A stretch of 64,000 nucleotides of DNA from Amycolatopsis decaplanina DSM 44594 (GCF_000342005.1 NZ_AOHO01000084.1:1-64000), one strand, 5' to 3'; positions 44,777 through 54,568 are shown, numbered from the stretch's first letter. The notes: a model not told the origin generated them from the sequence alone. Program-made: numbers and translations.

Positions 44777-45382
44777 GTGCGTCATCGGCAGGTGCTCGCG
44801 GTGGCGACGGTCGCGCTGTTCGGTTTGTCGGGGTGCGCCGACCGTCCTAACGATCTAGACACCTACTACGACGACCCGACACCGACGCCCGCGGTCGAGC
44901 CTTCACAGCCCTCGGTCAAACCGCAGGCCGACCCGGTTCCGCCGCCGTCGACCCAGGCTCCCGTCCCCGCGGCCGTTTCCGCCGCCTTGCTGACCGACGA
45001 GGACGTCGCCGAGGAAGAGGTCGTCCCCGGCGAGGGCAAGGTGTCCGGCTGTCTGACCGGTCTCACCCGCGGTACGAGCCGCGCGGCGACGTGGTCGTAC
45101 GCGAGTGGCTCGACGCTGGAACATCAGGTCACCGAGTACACCGACCGCGACGCCTCGGACGTCGTCACCCAGGCGGACTGCGACGGCAAGAAGCTCACTC
45201 TGGCGAAGCAAACCGGCGTCGAGGTCCAGCGCGCCTGGTGTGATGGCACGACGTGCACGGTGCTGCTCGCCAAAGGGAACCTCGTCTCCGCCCTCAGCGT
45301 GACCGCCGGGACCGAGGCGAGGGCAACGGAAGCGGCGAGGCGGCTGTTGCCGATCGTCGCGCAGCGCCTCCGTTCGGCCTAG
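44777..45382 (+). CDS. Lipoprotein of unknown function
   Basis: A 201-residue lipoprotein. Signal LAVATVALFGLSGCAD places the acylated cysteine near residue 20; a proline-rich linker of about 45 residues follows. The folded domain contains four cysteines (SGCLTG, ADCDGKK, AWCDGTTC), which probably pair, and resembles the layout of PknH-like extracellular sensor domains; homology is not certain. It lies where mycobacteria carry lppK between mpa and dop, but I cannot claim orthology. The 3' end overlaps the convergent NUDIX gene by four bases. Confidence 0.7.
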   Translation: MRHRQVLAVATVALFGLSGCADRPNDLDTYYDDPTPTPAVEPSQPSVKPQADPVPPPSTQAPVPAAVSAALLTDEDVAEEEVVPGEGKVSGCLTGLTRGTSRAATWSYASGSTLEHQVTEYTDRDASDVVTQADCDGKKLTLAKQTGVEVQRAWCDGTTCTVLLAKGNLVSALSVTAGTEARATEAARRLLPIVAQRLRSA

Positions 45383-45897
45383 CGAGCGGCCTCCCGCCGG
45401 AACCACTCCAGCGCACCGAGACGGCCGTCCGGCACGAACGCGCTCGAAGGATCGTCGAGCCATGAACGCAACTCGTCGAGCGTCAGCCATCGTCCTTCGG
45501 CGACTTCGGACGTCTGATGGACGAACGGACCGTCCCACCGTGCCTCGAAGGCGAAGTTGTGGCAACGGATCGTGCCTTCGTCGTAGACATGGGTGAAAAG
45601 CAGCCGTAGTTCCACTCCGTGAACACCCAGTTCTTCCGCCAGTTCCCGGCGCGCGCACTCCTCGGGGGTCTCGCCCGCCGCGACGACGCCGCCCGCCCAG
45701 CAGTCCCAAGTGGAGGGATAGACGTCCTTCGTGGGAGTGCGCAGGTGCACGTAGACGGACTTTCCATCACCCGAACGGACCAACACCACGCCGGCCGCGT
45801 GCCAGAGTCCTTCGGCGCGGACCCGGGAGCGCGTCGCCGCTCCCACCGCGGTTCCGTCGAGGTCATAGAGCGCAACGAGTTCGTCACTGCCTGACAT
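45379..45897 (-). CDS. NUDIX hydrolase
   Basis: A 172-residue NUDIX protein. The NUDIX box is [24 protein letters not shown] (the G-x5-E-x7-R-E-x2-E-E-x-G pattern), preceded by [39 protein letters not shown], which resembles the IPP isomerase/YfcD-type subgroup. The ATG at 45897 was preferred to one nine bases upstream (45906). It is divergent from dop with about 40 bases between the starts. The substrate, a nucleoside or isoprenoid diphosphate, is not decided. Confidence 0.83.
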   Translation of the reverse strand: MSGSDELVALYDLDGTAVGAATRSRVRAEGLWHAAGVVLVRSGDGKSVYVHLRTPTKDVYPSTWDCWAGGVVAAGETPEECARRELAEELGVHGVELRLLFTHVYDEGTIRCHNFAFEARWDGPFVHQTSEVAEGRWLTLDELRSWLDDPSSAFVPDGRLGALEWFRREAAR

Positions 45898-45940
45898 GGG
45901 GGGCATCGTCGCACGGCCCCGACCCCGTAGGGTGGTGGGT

Positions 45941-47443
45941 ATGCGGCGGATCATGGGAACCGAAGTCGAGTACGGCATCGCGGTGCCGGGCGACGCGACG
46001 GCGAACCCGGTACTCACCTCGACCCAGGTCGTGCTGGCCTACGCGGCCGCGGCGGACATCCCGCGGGCTAGGCGGGCGCGGTGGGACTACGAGGTGGAAT
46101 CACCCCTGCGCGACGCCCGCGGGTTCGACCTGACCGGCCCGAGCGGACCAGGACACGACCCGGACGTCGAGGACCTCGGGGCGGCGAACGTGATCCTGAC
46201 CAACGGGGCACGGCTGTACGTCGACCACGCCCACCCGGAGTACTCGGCGCCCGAGGTGACGAACGCGCGTGACGCGGTCATCTGGGACAAGGCGGGCGAA
46301 CGGGTCATGGAGGAGGCGGCGCGCAAGGCGGCCACCGTCCCGGGGCAGCCGCCGTTGCAGTTGTACAAGAACAACGTCGACGGCAAGGGCGCGAGCTACG
46401 GCACGCACGAGAACTACCTGATGCAGCGGTCGACCCCGTTCACCGCGGTGATCGCCGGGCTGACGCCGTTCTTCGTGTCCCGTCAGGTGATCACGGGCTC
46501 GGGCCGCGTCGGTGTCGGGCAGCAGAGCGAGGAAGCGGGCTTCCAGCTCTCGCAGCGCTCCGACTACATCGAGGTCGAGGTCGGCCTGGAGACGACGCTC
46601 AAGCGCGGAATCATCAACACCCGCGACGAGCCGCACGCCGACGCGGACAAGTACCGCCGTCTGCACGTCATCATCGGCGACGCGAACCTGGCCGAGTACT
46701 CGACGTACCTCAAGGTCGGCACGACGGCGCTGGTGCTGGACCTGATCGAGGCGGGCATCCGGTTCGACGACCTGAAACTGGACGAACCGGTGCGGGCCGT
46801 GCACCAGATCAGCCACGATCCGACGCTGAAGGCGAAGGTGTCGCTGGCCAATGGGCGCAAGTACACCGGGCTGGACCTTCAGTTCGCCTACCACGAGATC
46901 GCGTCGGCGAACCTGGAGCGCACCGGCGCGGACGAAGCCTCCAAGGAGGTCCTGCGGGTCTGGGGCGAGATCCTGGACGCACTGGCGCGGGATCCCCAGG
47001 AATGCGCGGACAGGCTGGACTGGCCCGCGAAGCTGCGATTGCTCGAGGGCTACCGCGCGCGGGACCAGCTGGCCTGGGGCGCGCCGCGGTTGCGGCTGGT
47101 CGACCTGCAGTACTCGGATGTCCGGCTGGACAAGGGCCTGTACAACAGGCTCGTCACCAGGGGTTCGATGAAGCGCCTGGTGACCGAGGAGGAGGTGCTG
47201 GAGGCGGTCACGACCCCGCCTTCGGACACCAGGGCCTATTTCCGGGGCCGCACGCTGGAGAAGTACGCCAACTCCATCGCCGCGGCGTCGTGGGATTCGG
47301 TCATCTTCGACGTCGGCAGGGAATCGCTGGTGCGGATCCCGACGTTGGAGCCGTTGCGGGGCACGAAGGCCCACGTGGGGAAGTTGCTGGACGACTCCGC
47401 GACCGCCGAGGAGCTGGTGGAGGCGCTCACCGGTTCGGACTAG
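45941..47443 (+). CDS. dop: Depupylase/Pup deamidase Dop
   Basis: A 500-residue carboxylate-amine-ligase-fold enzyme that cleaves the isopeptide bond between Pup and substrate lysine and can deamidate Pup-Gln. GTEVEYG (6-12) holds the metal glutamates, and the catalytic nucleophile aspartate is residue 95 in [14 protein letters not shown], the same number as in studied Dop proteins. The Dop loop (about 46-80, rich in D, G and P) that separates Dop from PafA is present. The ATG at 45941 follows TAGGGT at seven bases, so the mRNA is probably leaderless. Pup here already ends in Glu, leaving depupylation as its task. Confidence 0.95.
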   Translation: MRRIMGTEVEYGIAVPGDATANPVLTSTQVVLAYAAAADIPRARRARWDYEVESPLRDARGFDLTGPSGPGHDPDVEDLGAANVILTNGARLYVDHAHPEYSAPEVTNARDAVIWDKAGERVMEEAARKAATVPGQPPLQLYKNNVDGKGASYGTHENYLMQRSTPFTAVIAGLTPFFVSRQVITGSGRVGVGQQSEEAGFQLSQRSDYIEVEVGLETTLKRGIINTRDEPHADADKYRRLHVIIGDANLAEYSTYLKVGTTALVLDLIEAGIRFDDLKLDEPVRAVHQISHDPTLKAKVSLANGRKYTGLDLQFAYHEIASANLERTGADEASKEVLRVWGEILDALARDPQECADRLDWPAKLRLLEGYRARDQLAWGAPRLRLVDLQYSDVRLDKGLYNRLVTRGSMKRLVTEEEVLEAVTTPPSDTRAYFRGRTLEKYANSIAAASWDSVIFDVGRESLVRIPTLEPLRGTKAHVGKLLDDSATAEELVEALTGSD

Positions 47444-47488
47444 CGGGATTTCCTTTCATCGGGGTTAAGCGATCACGGATCCCACGGA

Positions 47489-47511
47489 ATGTCGGGACCG
47501 CTGGGTAGGCT
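47489..47511 (+). promoter_or_regulatory. Promoter of pup with partial RecA-NDp match
   Basis: TAGGCT (47506-47511) is a good -10 box. At the spacing of a PafBC site lies ATGTCGGGA (47489-47497), which matches TTGTCRGTG at six of nine positions. It is either a degraded PafBC promoter or chance. The start would be near 47518, with GGGAGG before the pup ATG. Confidence 0.4.
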
Positions 47512-47540
47512 AAGGAACATCGGCCACACCGGGAGGCGAG

Positions 47541-47735
47541 ATGGCTCAGGAAAAGATCGAAAAGCACGGCGGAGGCGACTCGGACGAAGAGTTCGAGGGC
47601 GGCGGTCCGGCGGGCCAGGAGCGGCGCGAGAAACTCGGTGAGGACGTCGACACGATCCTCGACGAGATCGACGACGTGCTCGAGGAGAACGCCGAGGACT
47701 TCGTCCGCGCGTACGTGCAAAAGGGCGGCGAGTAA
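47541..47735 (+). CDS. pup: Prokaryotic ubiquitin-like protein Pup, ending in GGE
   Basis: A 64-residue intrinsically disordered protein tag attached through its C-terminal glutamate to lysines of target proteins. The acidic helical part at 21-58 (EDVDTILDEIDDVLEENAEDFV) binds the ARC coiled coil. The last codons are GGC GGC GAG TAA, so the protein ends GGE rather than the GGQ of mycobacteria and can be ligated by PafA without prior deamidation. GGGAGG precedes the ATG. It is the first gene of a pup-prcB-prcA operon. Confidence 0.96.
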   Translation: MAQEKIEKHGGGDSDEEFEGGGPAGQERREKLGEDVDTILDEIDDVLEENAEDFVRAYVQKGGE

Positions 47736-47808
47736 CCCGTCTTCCGGCGGCCCGCGCGGCCGCCTGTGCGGAGCCGGCGGATCACACAGATTGGAACTTT
47801 GAGCACGT

Positions 47809-48645
47809 ATGGAACACACCTCGGTTAAGTCGGCGCTGCCCGCCGCGTACTTCTCGTCGGCGACCTCGTCGTTCTCGGACTTCCTTCGGGCGCAGGCGCC
47901 CGAGCTGCTCCCGGAGCGGCGGGTCGCGGCGGACGCGGGCAGGCTGGACGCGCCGCACGGGACGACTATCGTCGCGGTCAAGTTCGCGGGCGGGGTGCTG
48001 ATCGCCGGTGACCGGCGGGCGACGTCGGGCAACCTGATCGCTTCTCGCGACATGGAGAAGGTCCACGTCACCGACGAGTACTCGGCGGTGGGCATCGCGG
48101 GCTCTGCCGGGCTTGCGATCGAGATGGTGCGGCTGTACGCGGTCGAACTGGCGCACTACGAGAAGATCGAGGGTGTCTCGCTCTCGCTCGACGGCAAGAC
48201 GAACAAGCTCGCGGGGCTGGTGAAGTCCAATCTAGAGATGGCGATGGCGGGGCTGGCCGTGCTTCCGCTGTTCGTCGGGTACGACCTCGACGCCGAGGAC
48301 GCGAAGCACGCGGGCCGGATCGTCTCGTACGACGCGACGGGCGGGCGCTACGAGGAGAACGCGGGCTACCACGCCATCGGTTCGGGTTCGCTGTTCGCGA
48401 AGGGGTCGCTGAAGAAGCTGTACGACCCGGACGCGGACGCCGAAGGCGCGATCCGGACGGCGGTCGAGGCGTTGTACGACGCGGCGGACGACGACACCGC
48501 GACCGGCGGGCCGGATCTGGTGCGCCGGATCTTCCCGACGATCGTGACGGTCACCGCGGAGCAGGGTGCGGTGGCGTTGCCGCTCGAGCAGACGACCGCG
48601 GTGGCCGAGGCGGTCGTGGCCGGACGCGCCGAGCGCGGGCGCTAG
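47809..48645 (+). CDS. prcB: 20S proteasome beta subunit PrcB
   Basis: A 278-residue precursor of the proteolytic subunit. Residues 1-51 are the propeptide; autocleavage after glycine 51 frees threonine 52 ([23 protein letters not shown]), the N-terminal nucleophile. Asp and Lys of the active site lie in AGDRRAT and the following KVHVTDEY segment. Fourteen copies form two rings between the PrcA rings. It starts 73 bases after pup and is followed 52 bases later by prcA. Confidence 0.96.
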   Translation: MEHTSVKSALPAAYFSSATSSFSDFLRAQAPELLPERRVAADAGRLDAPHGTTIVAVKFAGGVLIAGDRRATSGNLIASRDMEKVHVTDEYSAVGIAGSAGLAIEMVRLYAVELAHYEKIEGVSLSLDGKTNKLAGLVKSNLEMAMAGLAVLPLFVGYDLDAEDAKHAGRIVSYDATGGRYEENAGYHAIGSGSLFAKGSLKKLYDPDADAEGAIRTAVEALYDAADDDTATGGPDLVRRIFPTIVTVTAEQGAVALPLEQTTAVAEAVVAGRAERGR

Positions 48646-48697
48646 CCCTCCTCCCTGTTCCCTTTCCGATGAGAGCCCGAAAGAGCGGAGCACCACA

Positions 48698-49459
48698 GTG
48701 ACGATGCCGTTGTACGCCTCTCCCGAGCAGCTGATGCGGGAGCGTTCCGAGATCGCGCGCAAGGGCATCGCGCGTGGCCGGAGCGTGGTCGTGCTCAAGT
48801 ACCGCGGTGGCGTGCTGTTCGTGGCCGAGAACCCCTCGGCGACGTTGCACAAGGTGTCGGAGATCTACGACCGGATCGGTTTCGCGGCCGTGGGCCGCTA
48901 CAGCGAGTTCGAAAACCTCCGCGTCGCCGGTATCCGGCACGCGGATCTGAAGGGTTACCAGTACGACCGGCGGGACGTCAGCGCGCGTGCGCTGGCGAAC
49001 GCGTACGCCGCGACGCTGGGCAGCATCTTCACCGAGCAGCTGAAGCCGTTCGAGGTGGAGGTCTGTGTCGCCGAGGTCGGCGCGACCGCCGCCGAGGACC
49101 AGCTGTACCGGTTGACCTACGACGGCTCGATCTTCGACGAGCCGGAGTTCGTCGTGATGGGCGGTCAGGCCGACACTCTCACCACGAAGCTGAAGGAGAG
49201 CTTCGAGCCGGACATGGAGCTGGGCGTGGCGCTGGGGGTCGCGGTAAAGGCGTTGCGCGACAACACCCCCACACCCACGAACGGCGACTCGGACCCGGTG
49301 AAGCTCGAGGTCGCCGTCCTGGAGCGGGAGCGGCGCGGCCGCAAGTTCCGCCGGGTCGCCGGTGCGGCGCTGGACGCGCTCCTGCCCGCCGAGCCGGAGG
49401 AGCCGAAGAAGGACGACGCCGAGGGCGACAAGCCCGACGGTGAGTCCAAGAAGGACTGA
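48698..49459 (+). CDS. prcA: 20S proteasome alpha subunit PrcA
   Basis: A 253-residue structural subunit of the outer proteasome rings. The N-terminus [28 protein letters not shown] includes the gate-forming residues and the first helix; the body [19 protein letters not shown] is typical. The last 25 residues are acidic and lysine-rich ([14 protein letters not shown]) and probably disordered. The GTG at 48698 is chosen over an ATG two codons later by spacing to CGGAG. The operon ends in a long hairpin and a family A repeat. Confidence 0.95.
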   Translation: MTMPLYASPEQLMRERSEIARKGIARGRSVVVLKYRGGVLFVAENPSATLHKVSEIYDRIGFAAVGRYSEFENLRVAGIRHADLKGYQYDRRDVSARALANAYAATLGSIFTEQLKPFEVEVCVAEVGATAAEDQLYRLTYDGSIFDEPEFVVMGGQADTLTTKLKESFEPDMELGVALGVAVKALRDNTPTPTNGDSDPVKLEVAVLERERRGRKFRRVAGAALDALLPAEPEEPKKDDAEGDKPDGESKKD

Positions 49460-49467
49460 ACCTCGGC

Positions 49468-49526
49468 AAGTACGTGAAGGCCCCCTTCCTTGCGCTAGGC
49501 GCAAGGAAGGGGGCCTTCACGTACTT
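49468..49526. repeat. Long perfect hairpin, family B, behind prcA
   Basis: Two perfect 28-base arms beginning AAGTACGTGAAGGCCCCC around the loop TAG. It is a close copy of 10228-10286, with base changes matched in both arms, which indicates selection on or gene conversion of the hairpin. It begins eight bases after the prcA stop and probably ends the operon. Confidence 0.85.
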
Positions 49527-49599
49527 CAGGCGATCTGAGCGGAACGTGGTGGGGCTCGTGAGTGGTGAGGACGGTTCTAACCGTCCTCACCACTCACGA
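49527..49599. repeat. Linker and palindromic repeat family A, copy 5
   Basis: The linker CAGGCGATCTGAGCGGAACG joins the family B hairpin to family A at 49556-49599 (perfect 21-base arms around CT, identical to copy 1). The linker matches that at 17250-17278, so B, linker and A form one composite unit present twice. Confidence 0.85.
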
Positions 49600-49618
49600 C
49601 CCCGGTGACCTCACGACC

Positions 49619-50257
49619 TCAGGCAGGACCGGTGCCCCACCACTGGCTGCGGCCGCCGGCGATGAAGCTCCACAGCTGGAGCCGCGTGCCGTTGGTGGCC
49701 GAGTTGCCCTCCGCGGTCAGGTAGCGACCGCTGCTCGGGCTCTGGAAGCGGACGTAACCCTCGGGGTTGACGCTGCCGCCCCACCACTGGTTCTTGGCGC
49801 CGGGGATGAAGTCCCACAGCTGCACGATGGTGCCGTTCTGGTTCATGGTGTTGAGGTCCGCGTCCAGGTAGCGGCCGCTGGCCACGTTCTGGAAGCGGGT
49901 GTAGCCCTCGGGGTTGTCGGTGATGTAGAACGCCTGGTGGTCCGCGTCCATGTTGCAGTCCCAGACCTGCATCTTGGTGCCGTTGCGGTTGATGGTGCCC
50001 AGGTCGGCGTCCCAGCACTTGTTCGGGTCCAGGCCGGACGGGATGAGGAACATGTCCGCGTCGGCCACGCCGGCGGCCTGCGTGCGAGCGCCGGTCGAGG
50101 TGCGCTTGACCGGGATGAGCTTGATGCCGTGCACGGTGACCGTCTTGAACCCGTCGCCGGCGGGCTTCGGGGCCGCGGTGGCGGCGGGTGCGGTGACCAG
50201 GGTCAGGACACCCGCGGCGGCGGCGATGATTCCCGCCAGACGCTTCATTTTCGTCAT
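49619..50257 (-). CDS. Secreted ricin-type beta-trefoil protein
   Basis: A 212-residue secreted protein with a Sec signal peptide (KRLAGIIAAAAGVLTLVTAPAATAA). Three tandem units carry the QxW hallmark (MQVWDCNMD, VQLWDFIPG, LQLWSFIAG), each with a GYxRFQ-xxSGRYL segment, making a beta-trefoil carbohydrate-binding fold. There is no catalytic domain, so it is a free lectin or a binding factor. AAGGGGAAAG precedes the ATG. A LacI-type palindrome lies 17 bases upstream. Its place between prcA and pafA is not part of the conserved proteasome locus. Confidence 0.83.
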   Translation of the reverse strand: MTKMKRLAGIIAAAAGVLTLVTAPAATAAPKPAGDGFKTVTVHGIKLIPVKRTSTGARTQAAGVADADMFLIPSGLDPNKCWDADLGTINRNGTKMQVWDCNMDADHQAFYITDNPEGYTRFQNVASGRYLDADLNTMNQNGTIVQLWDFIPGAKNQWWGGSVNPEGYVRFQSPSSGRYLTAEGNSATNGTRLQLWSFIAGGRSQWWGTGPA

Positions 50258-50261
50258 TTCT

Positions 50262-50306
50262 TTCCCCTTTGTGGAAAGCGTTTTCTCCCAGTGAGGTGAA
50301 GGGGAA
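50262..50306. promoter_or_regulatory. LacI-type palindrome and nested dyad before the lectin gene
   Basis: GAAAGCGTTTTC (50274-50285) is a palindrome with the CG centre typical of LacI-family operators. It is enclosed by TTCCCCTT (50262-50269) and AAGGGGAA (50299-50306). The outer left arm covers the ribosome site. The remaining spacer to 50543 shows no gene. Confidence 0.5.
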
Positions 50307-50543
50307 CGACAGGAGGCGACAGGTCGCGACGAAACGCGGCCCGTAGGCCCAGCCGGTTAATCCCCCTCGTGGAAGGCTCCGCGTAAAACCCCCGAGAAAC
50401 GGACCTTCTGCGAACATCATTCAGGTCTGAACCACTGCCGTCGAGGAGATTTCCGGGAGCGGCAATAGGGCAGTTCAGCGATGTAACGGAATGGCCCGGC
50501 TCGCGATCACACGGCGACGACTTCGATCAAGGCGAGGACATCC

Positions 50544-51518
50544 GTGCGCATCGAGCTGACGTTGCAGGACCTGACGCGCGTCCGGCTCGCGCCCGAAGCC
50601 GATCCCTTGGCCGAGCTGGTTTCGAGTCTGCAGATCCTGCAACGGCGCGATGCGGGCTCGGCGTTGTTCAACCGGTGGCGGCATCGCGTCCGGCTCGGGT
50701 TGGCGGAGTCGGCTTCGGTGCTGCTGTGGTTGTGCCGCCCGTACGCGCCGATCCCGGCGTTCCTCGTGCCGGACGCGGACGAGAGCGGTTTGGAGGCTGG
50801 GCTCGCGGAGGTCGCCCGGACCGACTCGGTGGGTTTGAAATCGGCGTTGCGGGATTTCCCGGCGAACCGCGAATTGCCGGCTTGGGCGGCGGGGTTGCCG
50901 GACGGGGACACCGCCGGGCTGCCGAAGCTCGTCCAGGCGATGCAGGAGTATTTCGAACTGTCGCTGGCGCCGGGATGGGACCCGGCGCGCGCCCAGGTCG
51001 ACGCGGACCGCGGAATGCGGGCGCAGCTGCTGCTGCACGACGGGGTGGACGCGGTGCTGACGAGCCTGCGGCCGCTGGTGCGCTGGTCGTCTCCGACGCT
51101 CCAGGTCGGCGACGGGATCGTCGGTTCCTGCGGCGCGGGCGGCGCCGGGCTGCTGATCTCGCCGACCTACTTCGCGGTGTGCCCGGTGATCGTTCCGGCG
51201 GCGGGGCGATCACCGGTTCGGTTGCTCTACCCATCGGTGCGGCAGGCGGCCCCGTCGACCGGGTACGGCCGCGACGTGCGGAGATCGCCGGGCACCGCCC
51301 TCGCCGACCTGCTCGGGCCGACCCGGGCGGCGACGTTGGCGGTCCTGGCGGTCGGCTGCAGCACGTCGGAGCTGGCCGCCAGGCTGGGCGTGACCCCGTC
51401 GGCGGCCAGCAAACACGCCGCCGTGTTGCGACGCGCGGGGCTGATCACCACCGAACGCGACCGCAACGCCGTGCTGCACTCGCTGACGCCTCTGGGCAGC
51501 GCCCTGCTCGGCGCCTAG
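50544..51518 (+). CDS. Helix-turn-helix regulator (ArsR-like, DUF5937 type)
   Basis: A 324-residue transcriptional regulator. The N-terminal 240 residues are an actinobacterial domain found in ArsR-like regulators (opening LTLQDLTRVRLAPEADPLAELV); the last 75 residues are a winged helix (TRAATLAVLAVGCSTSELAARLGVTPSAASKHAAVLRRAGLI). Such proteins often control efflux or antibiotic genes, but no candidate target adjoins. It converges on the PAP2-kinase gene with a seven-base gap. Confidence 0.75.
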   Translation: MRIELTLQDLTRVRLAPEADPLAELVSSLQILQRRDAGSALFNRWRHRVRLGLAESASVLLWLCRPYAPIPAFLVPDADESGLEAGLAEVARTDSVGLKSALRDFPANRELPAWAAGLPDGDTAGLPKLVQAMQEYFELSLAPGWDPARAQVDADRGMRAQLLLHDGVDAVLTSLRPLVRWSSPTLQVGDGIVGSCGAGGAGLLISPTYFAVCPVIVPAAGRSPVRLLYPSVRQAAPSTGYGRDVRRSPGTALADLLGPTRAATLAVLAVGCSTSELAARLGVTPSAASKHAAVLRRAGLITTERDRNAVLHSLTPLGSALLGA

Positions 51519-51525
51519 CCATGTC

Positions 51526-53004
51526 CTAGAGCCGGTAGATGGTGAGCGCGCTGGGCCGCGACCGGAAGCGGAAGTCGTTGCCGAGCGGGCCGACCTCGCC
51601 GTCCGTGGCGACGCGGCGGTTGCCGTTGAGCAGCCGGACGTGCAGCTCCGGGACGTCGAGTTCCTGGTAGACGTGGCTGGCGTTGAGGCTGTTCGTGATG
51701 GTGGCGAGGATGAACCGCGCCCGCGAATACGGCACGTCGGCCCGCAGGTAGCGGACGTCGAGAAGGCCGGTGTCGAGTGCCGGGCGGCGTGAGGGCGCGA
51801 ACCCCTTCGGCGAGTAGGTGCCGTTGCCGACGAACAGCAGCCAGATGCTGGTGTGTTTGCCGTTGAGGGTCACTTCCAGCGGCTTCGCGCGTCGCAGGGT
51901 TCGGGCGAGCGCGATGGCCGCGGACGGCCACTTCGGGTGCCGCTTCTGCAGCTTTTCCCGGATCCGGACCATTTCCGGGTAGCCGCCGAGGCTGGCGGTG
52001 TTGACGAAGTAGCGGTGGTCGTCACCGTCGTTGATCTTGACCTCGCCGAGGTCGACCCCGACGGCGTTGCCCGCTTCGGTGGCGGCGTCCGCGTCGGGCA
52101 TCGAGCGCATGCCGACGTCGCGGGCGAAGTGGTTGAGGGTGCCCGCCGGGATGAGCGCGAGCGGCAGGTCGTGATCGGCCGCGACGGCGGCCACCGCGGC
52201 GACCGTCCCGTCCCCGCCGGCGACACCGAGCGCGCGCACGGTGTTGTCGCGGGCGGCGATCTCGTCGCAGAGCTGATCGCGCAGGTCCCGTTTCGCGTCC
52301 GGGTAGAGGATGGTGGCCTTGGGCCAGGCGAAGCGGGCTTCCTCGGTCGGATCCTGGCCGTCGATCCCCGAATGCGGGTTGACCAGGACGAGCATGTCTT
52401 CGCCGTCGCGCATCTCGGGCGCTTCGGCGGTGTGCGCGGTGCGGCCGGGGACGTCATCGTTCAGCGGCCACCAGTGCCGCGTCAGCAGGCCGGCGCCGAT
52501 GCCGATGCCGATCCCCACGCCGACGTCACTGGGCCAGTGGACGCCGGTGTGGACCCGGGAATAGGCGACGGCGGCGGCCAGCGGCACGAGTGCGGCGCCG
52601 GTCTTGGGCGATTCCATCGCGACGGCGGTGACGAAGGCGGCCGCCGACGCCGAGTGTCCGGACGGGAACGACGACGAGGTCGGCCGCCGGACGAGGCGCC
52701 GGTGCATCGGCACCTCTTCGGCCGCGGGGCGGCGTCGGGGGAACAGCGGCTTGCCGATCAGGTTCGCCGCCGCGCTCGCCCCGGCGATGGCGGCCACGCC
52801 ACGGAGCGCGCCCCGGCGCGCCGGACCCTTCTTCGCCGCGAGCAGGACCGCGACACACCACCAAAGCTTGGATTTGTCCGCACTTTTCGAGAGTGACGTG
52901 ATCACGTCGTCGGCCCTGGTCCTCGGCAAGGCCGCACTCCGTGCCATCAGCCGCCGATCGGTCCGCCCGACCTTGCGAAAAGGGCGCTTGAGCTGCTTTA
53001 ACAC
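51526..53004 (-). CDS. PAP2 phosphatase fused to diacylglycerol kinase-like domain
   Basis: A 492-residue bifunctional lipid enzyme. The N-terminal half has PAP2 motifs [20 protein letters not shown] and [12 protein letters not shown] within membrane helices. The C-terminal half is a YegS/DgkB-type lipid kinase with [33 protein letters not shown] and VATDGE. The two activities are opposite on lipid phosphates, so it may exchange the head group of a polyprenyl or diacylglycerol phosphate. The GTG at 53004 was chosen near the conserved start; ATGs at 53034 and 53067 are possible. Confidence 0.83.
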   Translation of the reverse strand: MLKQLKRPFRKVGRTDRRLMARSAALPRTRADDVITSLSKSADKSKLWWCVAVLLAAKKGPARRGALRGVAAIAGASAAANLIGKPLFPRRRPAAEEVPMHRRLVRRPTSSSFPSGHSASAAAFVTAVAMESPKTGAALVPLAAAVAYSRVHTGVHWPSDVGVGIGIGIGAGLLTRHWWPLNDDVPGRTAHTAEAPEMRDGEDMLVLVNPHSGIDGQDPTEEARFAWPKATILYPDAKRDLRDQLCDEIAARDNTVRALGVAGGDGTVAAVAAVAADHDLPLALIPAGTLNHFARDVGMRSMPDADAATEAGNAVGVDLGEVKINDGDDHRYFVNTASLGGYPEMVRIREKLQKRHPKWPSAAIALARTLRRAKPLEVTLNGKHTSIWLLFVGNGTYSPKGFAPSRRPALDTGLLDVRYLRADVPYSRARFILATITNSLNASHVYQELDVPELHVRLLNGNRRVATDGEVGPLGNDFRFRSRPSALTIYRL

Positions 53005-53151
53005 GGGTTCCCCACTTCCGGCCCAGGACGTCATGCGCGTGATACCCGATCGGGATGTCCCGCACACCTTTCACCGAACGCAACGTACCGACCGCGTGTC
53101 GCCGCCCGAACGGCGCACCGTCAGCGGGTCCTCACCGCCTACTCTGGTGGG

Positions 53152-54510
53152 ATGCAGCGGCGGATCTTTGGCATCGAGACCGAGTTCGGGGTCACGTGCA
53201 CCTTTCACGGGCAACGCAGGCTCTCCCCGGACGAAGTGGCGCGTTACCTGTTTCGGCGTGTCGTGTCCTGGGGGCGTTCGTCGAACGTCTTCCTGTCGAA
53301 CGGCTCGCGGCTCTACCTCGACGTGGGCTCCCACCCGGAGTACGCGACGGCCGAATGCGACGACCTCGTCCAGCTCGTCACGCACGACAAGGCGGGGGAG
53401 CGGATCCTCGAGGACCTGCTGGTCGACGCGGAGCGGCGGCTGGCGGACGAGGGCATCGGCGGCGACATCTTCCTGTTCAAGAACAACACCGACTCGGCGG
53501 GCAACTCCTACGGCTGCCACGAGAACTACCTGGTGACCCGCGCCGGGGAGTTCTCCCGGATCGCCGACGTGCTGCTGCCGTTCCTGGTGACCCGGCAGCT
53601 GATCTGCGGCGCGGGCAAGGTGCTGCAGACGCCGCGCGGCGCGGTGTACTGCCTTTCCCAGCGGGCGGAACACATCTGGGAAGGGGTCTCCAGCGCCACC
53701 ACACGCTCGCGGCCGATCATCAACACCCGCGACGAGCCGCACGCCGACGCCGAACGCTACCGGCGCCTGCACGTGATCGTCGGTGACTCGAACATGGCCG
53801 AACCGACCACGATGCTCAAGGTCGGATCGGCGAACCTGGTGCTGGAGATGATCGAAGCGGGCGTCCAGTTCCGCGACTTCACCCTGGACAACCCCATAAG
53901 GGCCATCCGCGAGATCAGTCACGACCTCACCGGCCGCCGCCAGGTGCGGCTCGCCGGCGGTCGCGAGGCGTCCGCGCTGGACATCCAGCGCGAGTACCAC
54001 GCCCGCGCCGTCCAGCACGTCAAGGAGACCGGTTCGTCGCCGCAGTCCGAGCGCGTCGTCGAACTGTGGGGACGGGCGCTGGAGGCGGTCGAGCAGCAGG
54101 ACTTCAGCAAGATCGACACCGAGATCGACTGGGCGATCAAGCACCGGCTGGTCGAGCGTTACCGCAACAAGCACGACCTCGACCTGTCGAGCCCGCGGAT
54201 CGCCCAGCTCGACCTGGCCTACCACGACATCCGGCGTGGCCGCGGCATCTTCGACCTGTTGCAGCGGAAGGGGCTCGTCCGGCGGGTCACCGACGACGGC
54301 GAGATCGAACTGGCCAAGGACACCCCGCCGCAGACCACGCGGGCGAAGCTGCGCGGTGACTTCATCGCCGCCGCGCAGGCCGCCGGGCGAGACTTCACCG
54401 TGGACTGGGTGCACCTCAAGCTGAACGACCAGGCGCAGCGGACCGTGCTGTGCAAGGACCCGTTCCGCTCGGTGGACGAACGCGTCGAAAGGCTCATCTC
54501 CTCGCTCTGA
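53152..54510 (+). CDS. pafA: Pup ligase PafA
   Basis: A 452-residue ATP-dependent ligase that phosphorylates the C-terminal glutamate of Pup and joins it to substrate lysines. FGIETEFGV holds the metal glutamate (residue 9), and aspartate 57 in [16 protein letters not shown] is the catalytic base, the conserved position in this family. The Dop loop is absent, separating it from Dop. TACTCT six bases before the ATG predicts a leaderless transcript. In mycobacteria pafA is followed directly by pafBC; here about 5 kb of other genes lies between. Confidence 0.95.
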   Translation: MQRRIFGIETEFGVTCTFHGQRRLSPDEVARYLFRRVVSWGRSSNVFLSNGSRLYLDVGSHPEYATAECDDLVQLVTHDKAGERILEDLLVDAERRLADEGIGGDIFLFKNNTDSAGNSYGCHENYLVTRAGEFSRIADVLLPFLVTRQLICGAGKVLQTPRGAVYCLSQRAEHIWEGVSSATTRSRPIINTRDEPHADAERYRRLHVIVGDSNMAEPTTMLKVGSANLVLEMIEAGVQFRDFTLDNPIRAIREISHDLTGRRQVRLAGGREASALDIQREYHARAVQHVKETGSSPQSERVVELWGRALEAVEQQDFSKIDTEIDWAIKHRLVERYRNKHDLDLSSPRIAQLDLAYHDIRRGRGIFDLLQRKGLVRRVTDDGEIELAKDTPPQTTRAKLRGDFIAAAQAAGRDFTVDWVHLKLNDQAQRTVLCKDPFRSVDERVERLISSL

Positions 54511-54515
54511 ATTAC

Positions 54516-54568
54516 TCCGTGAAGGCCATCTTGGAAGGCGCCGCGCCCTTTAAGGTGGCCTTCACGGA
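54516..54568. terminator. Hairpin behind pafA, family B-like
   Basis: TCCGTGAAGGCCA and TGGCCTTCACGGA are perfect outer arms around 27 bases that form a weaker inner stem (GGCGC with GCGCC). It begins five bases after the pafA stop codon. Confidence 0.75.

Noticed and set aside
45928-45933. PafBC motif before dop, pafA and pafB
   Set aside because: The TANNNT -10 boxes are good, but the bases eight positions upstream do not resemble TTGTCRGTG; these look like ordinary leaderless promoters.
49911-49935. TTGTCGGTG on the plus strand inside the lectin gene as a PafBC promoter
   Set aside because: No TANNNT follows at eight bases (CGCCTG instead), and no gene starts downstream. It encodes ITDN in the lectin on the other strand.
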